In this document: positions 5,704 through 6,903 of the stretch, piece by piece
Layout: each line of letters starts with the position of its first letter
How positions within the stretch are numbered: position 1 is the first letter of the stretch
Origin: a bacterium
GTDB taxonomy: Bacteria; JAMCPX01
Reading direction: 5' to 3'
DNA length: 6,903 bases
Assembly (NCBI GenBank): GCA_021789095.1
Contig: JAJYJX010000126.1
Coordinates: 1-6,903, forward strand
Translations under genes and position numbers: made by a program
Notes under the pieces: model-generated
Told to the model about the DNA's origin: nothing
The model's input: the letters and a program-made list of their open reading frames with translations, nothing else
The model's database searches: none

Positions 5704-6903
5704 TATGACCATCCTTTCTTGAAATTTCTCAGCCATAACTCCATGGTCAGGAACAGCCACAGCTTCAGGCCGTGGTCCCTTGTCCCCTGCTGGTGTTCCT
5801 CGAATATGCGCCTTACTGCTTTTGCATTAAGATATGCATTGATCTCCGGCTTGCCTGAAAGTATATGTTCTTCGAGATATGCTTTTAATTTGCTTCTGAA
5901 CCATGCGCCAAGCGGCACGCCGAACCCCATCTTGCCCCTGTGCCTCAATTCCTTTGGCAGCATGTCCCTGAATGTGTACTTAAGATCATACTTTGTTTTA
6001 AAACCTTTCAACTTGAGACTGTCGGGTATGGTGAACGCATATTCAATGAGTTCCGTATCAAGGAAGGGTGATCTTCCTTCGAGGCTGTTTGCCATTGTCA
6101 TTCTGTCCATCTTTACAAGCAGGTCATAGGGCAGGTATGTTTTAAAATTAAGGTACAGGAGCTGTGTAAGCAAAGACGTATCTTCCATTCCTTTAAGGTG
6201 CCCGGTAAAATGTGAAAGGATCGTATCTTTATAGTTCTCTTTGTCCAGCACTGAAATCATTGATGGATTAATAAAATCACTGACATTATCAAGCTGTATA
6301 TACGATATCCAGTCCATGTACCTCTTTATAAGAGGTTTACCCAAGACTCGCGTAAAACGTTTTGAGCGCGACAATAAATTCTTTTCCGATCTCAGGTCCG
6401 GGATGAGCCCTGAAAACCGGGACAGGAATGTTCTTATAAAATCCGGCAGATTTTCAGAAAGTGCAGCAGCTATAAACCTCGTATAACCCGCAAAAAGCTC
6501 ATCGCCTCCGTCCCCGTTTAAAGCAACAGTGACGTGCTGTCTTGTAAGATTGGACACAATGTATGTAGGGATAGCCGAAGCATCTCCAAACGGCTCATCA
6601 TAATGATGAATAAGCTTATCAATAAGTTCAATGGTAGAAGGCGTAACAATAAAAACATGGTGATCGGTCGCGTACCGTTTCGCAACAATATTTGCGTAGC
6701 CTGTCTCATCATAGTTGGGGTCCTCTGAAAACCCTATAGAGAACGTTTTAACAGGCGACTGTGTCAGTCTGCTCATGATGCCTGTCACAATGCTTGAGTC
6801 GATGCCGCCGCTCAGGAATGTTCCAAGAGGCACATCAGAAACAAGCCTTTTTTTAACTGCTTCAGCGAGTTTCATGCGAAGAAGCGGATCATCCATTGAA
6901 TAC
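5703..6903 (-). CDS. asnB: Glutamine-dependent asparagine synthetase-like amidotransferase (AsnB type), C-terminal part
   Basis: The 399 visible residues form the ATP-dependent synthetase domain, which activates a carboxylate with ATP and amidates it with ammonia. The frame is open to the right edge (Tyr and Ser precede the Met at 6896), so that Met is internal. The N-terminal glutaminase domain, with its catalytic Cys, lies outside; full-length relatives have about 600-640 residues. Motifs, numbered from the Met at 6896, are the PP-loop LSGGIDSS (28-35), FSIGF (52-56), EPFGDASAIPTY (101-112) and NGDGGDELFAGY (127-138), then MDRMTMANSLEGRSPFLD further on. It ends in TAA overlapping the aminotransferase ATG by one base. 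AsnB-type proteins are common in polysaccharide clusters, where the substrate may be a uronic acid or amino-acid-decorated sugar rather than free aspartate. The sugar aminotransferase next door favours that, but ordinary asparagine synthesis is not excluded. Confidence 0.92.
   Translation of the reverse strand, partial: YSMDDPLLRMKLAEAVKKRLVSDVPLGTFLSGGIDSSIVTGIMSRLTQSPVKTFSIGFSEDPNYDETGYANIVAKRYATDHHVFIVTPSTIELIDKLIHHYDEPFGDASAIPTYIVSNLTRQHVTVALNGDGGDELFAGYTRFIAAALSENLPDFIRTFLSRFSGLIPDLRSEKNLLSRSKRFTRVLGKPLIKRYMDWISYIQLDNVSDFINPSMISVLDKENYKDTILSHFTGHLKGMEDTSLLTQLLYLNFKTYLPYDLLVKMDRMTMANSLEGRSPFLDTELIEYAFTIPDSLKLKGFKTKYDLKYTFRDMLPKELRHRGKMGFGVPLGAWFRSKLKAYLEEHILSGKPEINAYLNAKAVRRIFEEHQQGTRDHGLKLWLFLTMELWLRNFKKGWS
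5712..5718 (-). promoter_or_regulatory. Shine-Dalgarno site deciding the aminotransferase start
   Basis: Minus-strand GAAAGGA lies eight bases before the ATG at 5703-5701, inside the last codons of asnB. It rules in favour of the short aminotransferase reading: the next upstream ATG (5712-5710) overlaps this site, and 5760 has no comparable spacing support. Confidence 0.7.

Noticed and set aside
4564-5760. Longer aminotransferase reading starting at 5760
   Set aside because: It would place 19 extra residues inside the end of asnB. The ATG at 5703 has a well-spaced GAAAGGA site, forms a tight TAATG junction and begins where family members normally begin.
5548-6129. 193-codon plus-strand ORF across the aminotransferase-asnB junction
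   Set aside because: Antisense to two well-supported genes with conserved catalytic motifs; no domain or ribosome site recognised.

Overview
The window is an ordinary, gene-dense piece of a bacterial chromosome: six protein genes, two of them cut by the window edges. The base composition looks moderate, mid-40s per cent GC by eye. A Sec-exported phosphate-binding protein without a lipobox, a type IV prepilin peptidase, an HPK4/NtrB-style membrane kinase and surface-sugar genes fit a Gram-negative bacterium. A Desulfobacterota- or Nitrospirota-like lineage is possible, but that is only an impression. There is no tRNA, rRNA, CRISPR array, insertion sequence or phage gene.

Layout. On the plus strand, bases 1-899 carry the C-terminal two thirds of an AzgA-type purine permease. 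It converges on pstS (2075 to 972, minus strand). Between the two stop codons lies an intrinsic terminator facing pstS, whose U-tract overlaps the permease stop codon. Upstream of pstS is a 268-bp non-coding stretch (2076-2343) with a strong Shine-Dalgarno site, a perfect TATAAT, an interrupted palindrome and repeated AATTTACA words. This is the only substantial regulatory region in the window.

The right two thirds is one tightly packed minus-strand operon running right to left: asnB-type amidotransferase (cut by the right edge), DegT-family sugar aminotransferase, prepilin peptidase pilD, and a HAMP sensor histidine kinase. The junctions overlap by 1, 4 and 8 bases, so the four genes are very probably co-transcribed and translationally coupled. 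The first two genes point to synthesis of a nitrogen-containing surface glycan. The third processes type IV pilins or type II secretion pseudopilins. The fourth senses something outside the inner membrane, but its response regulator is not in the window. Joint control of cell-surface sugar and pilus maturation is a reasonable inference, not a demonstrated fact.

I found no convincing undescribed system. The points most worth a second look are the operon's mixed content, the kinase without a visible partner, the lone pstS with its structured leader and unusually long N-terminus, and the loss of a normally conserved aspartate in the permease.
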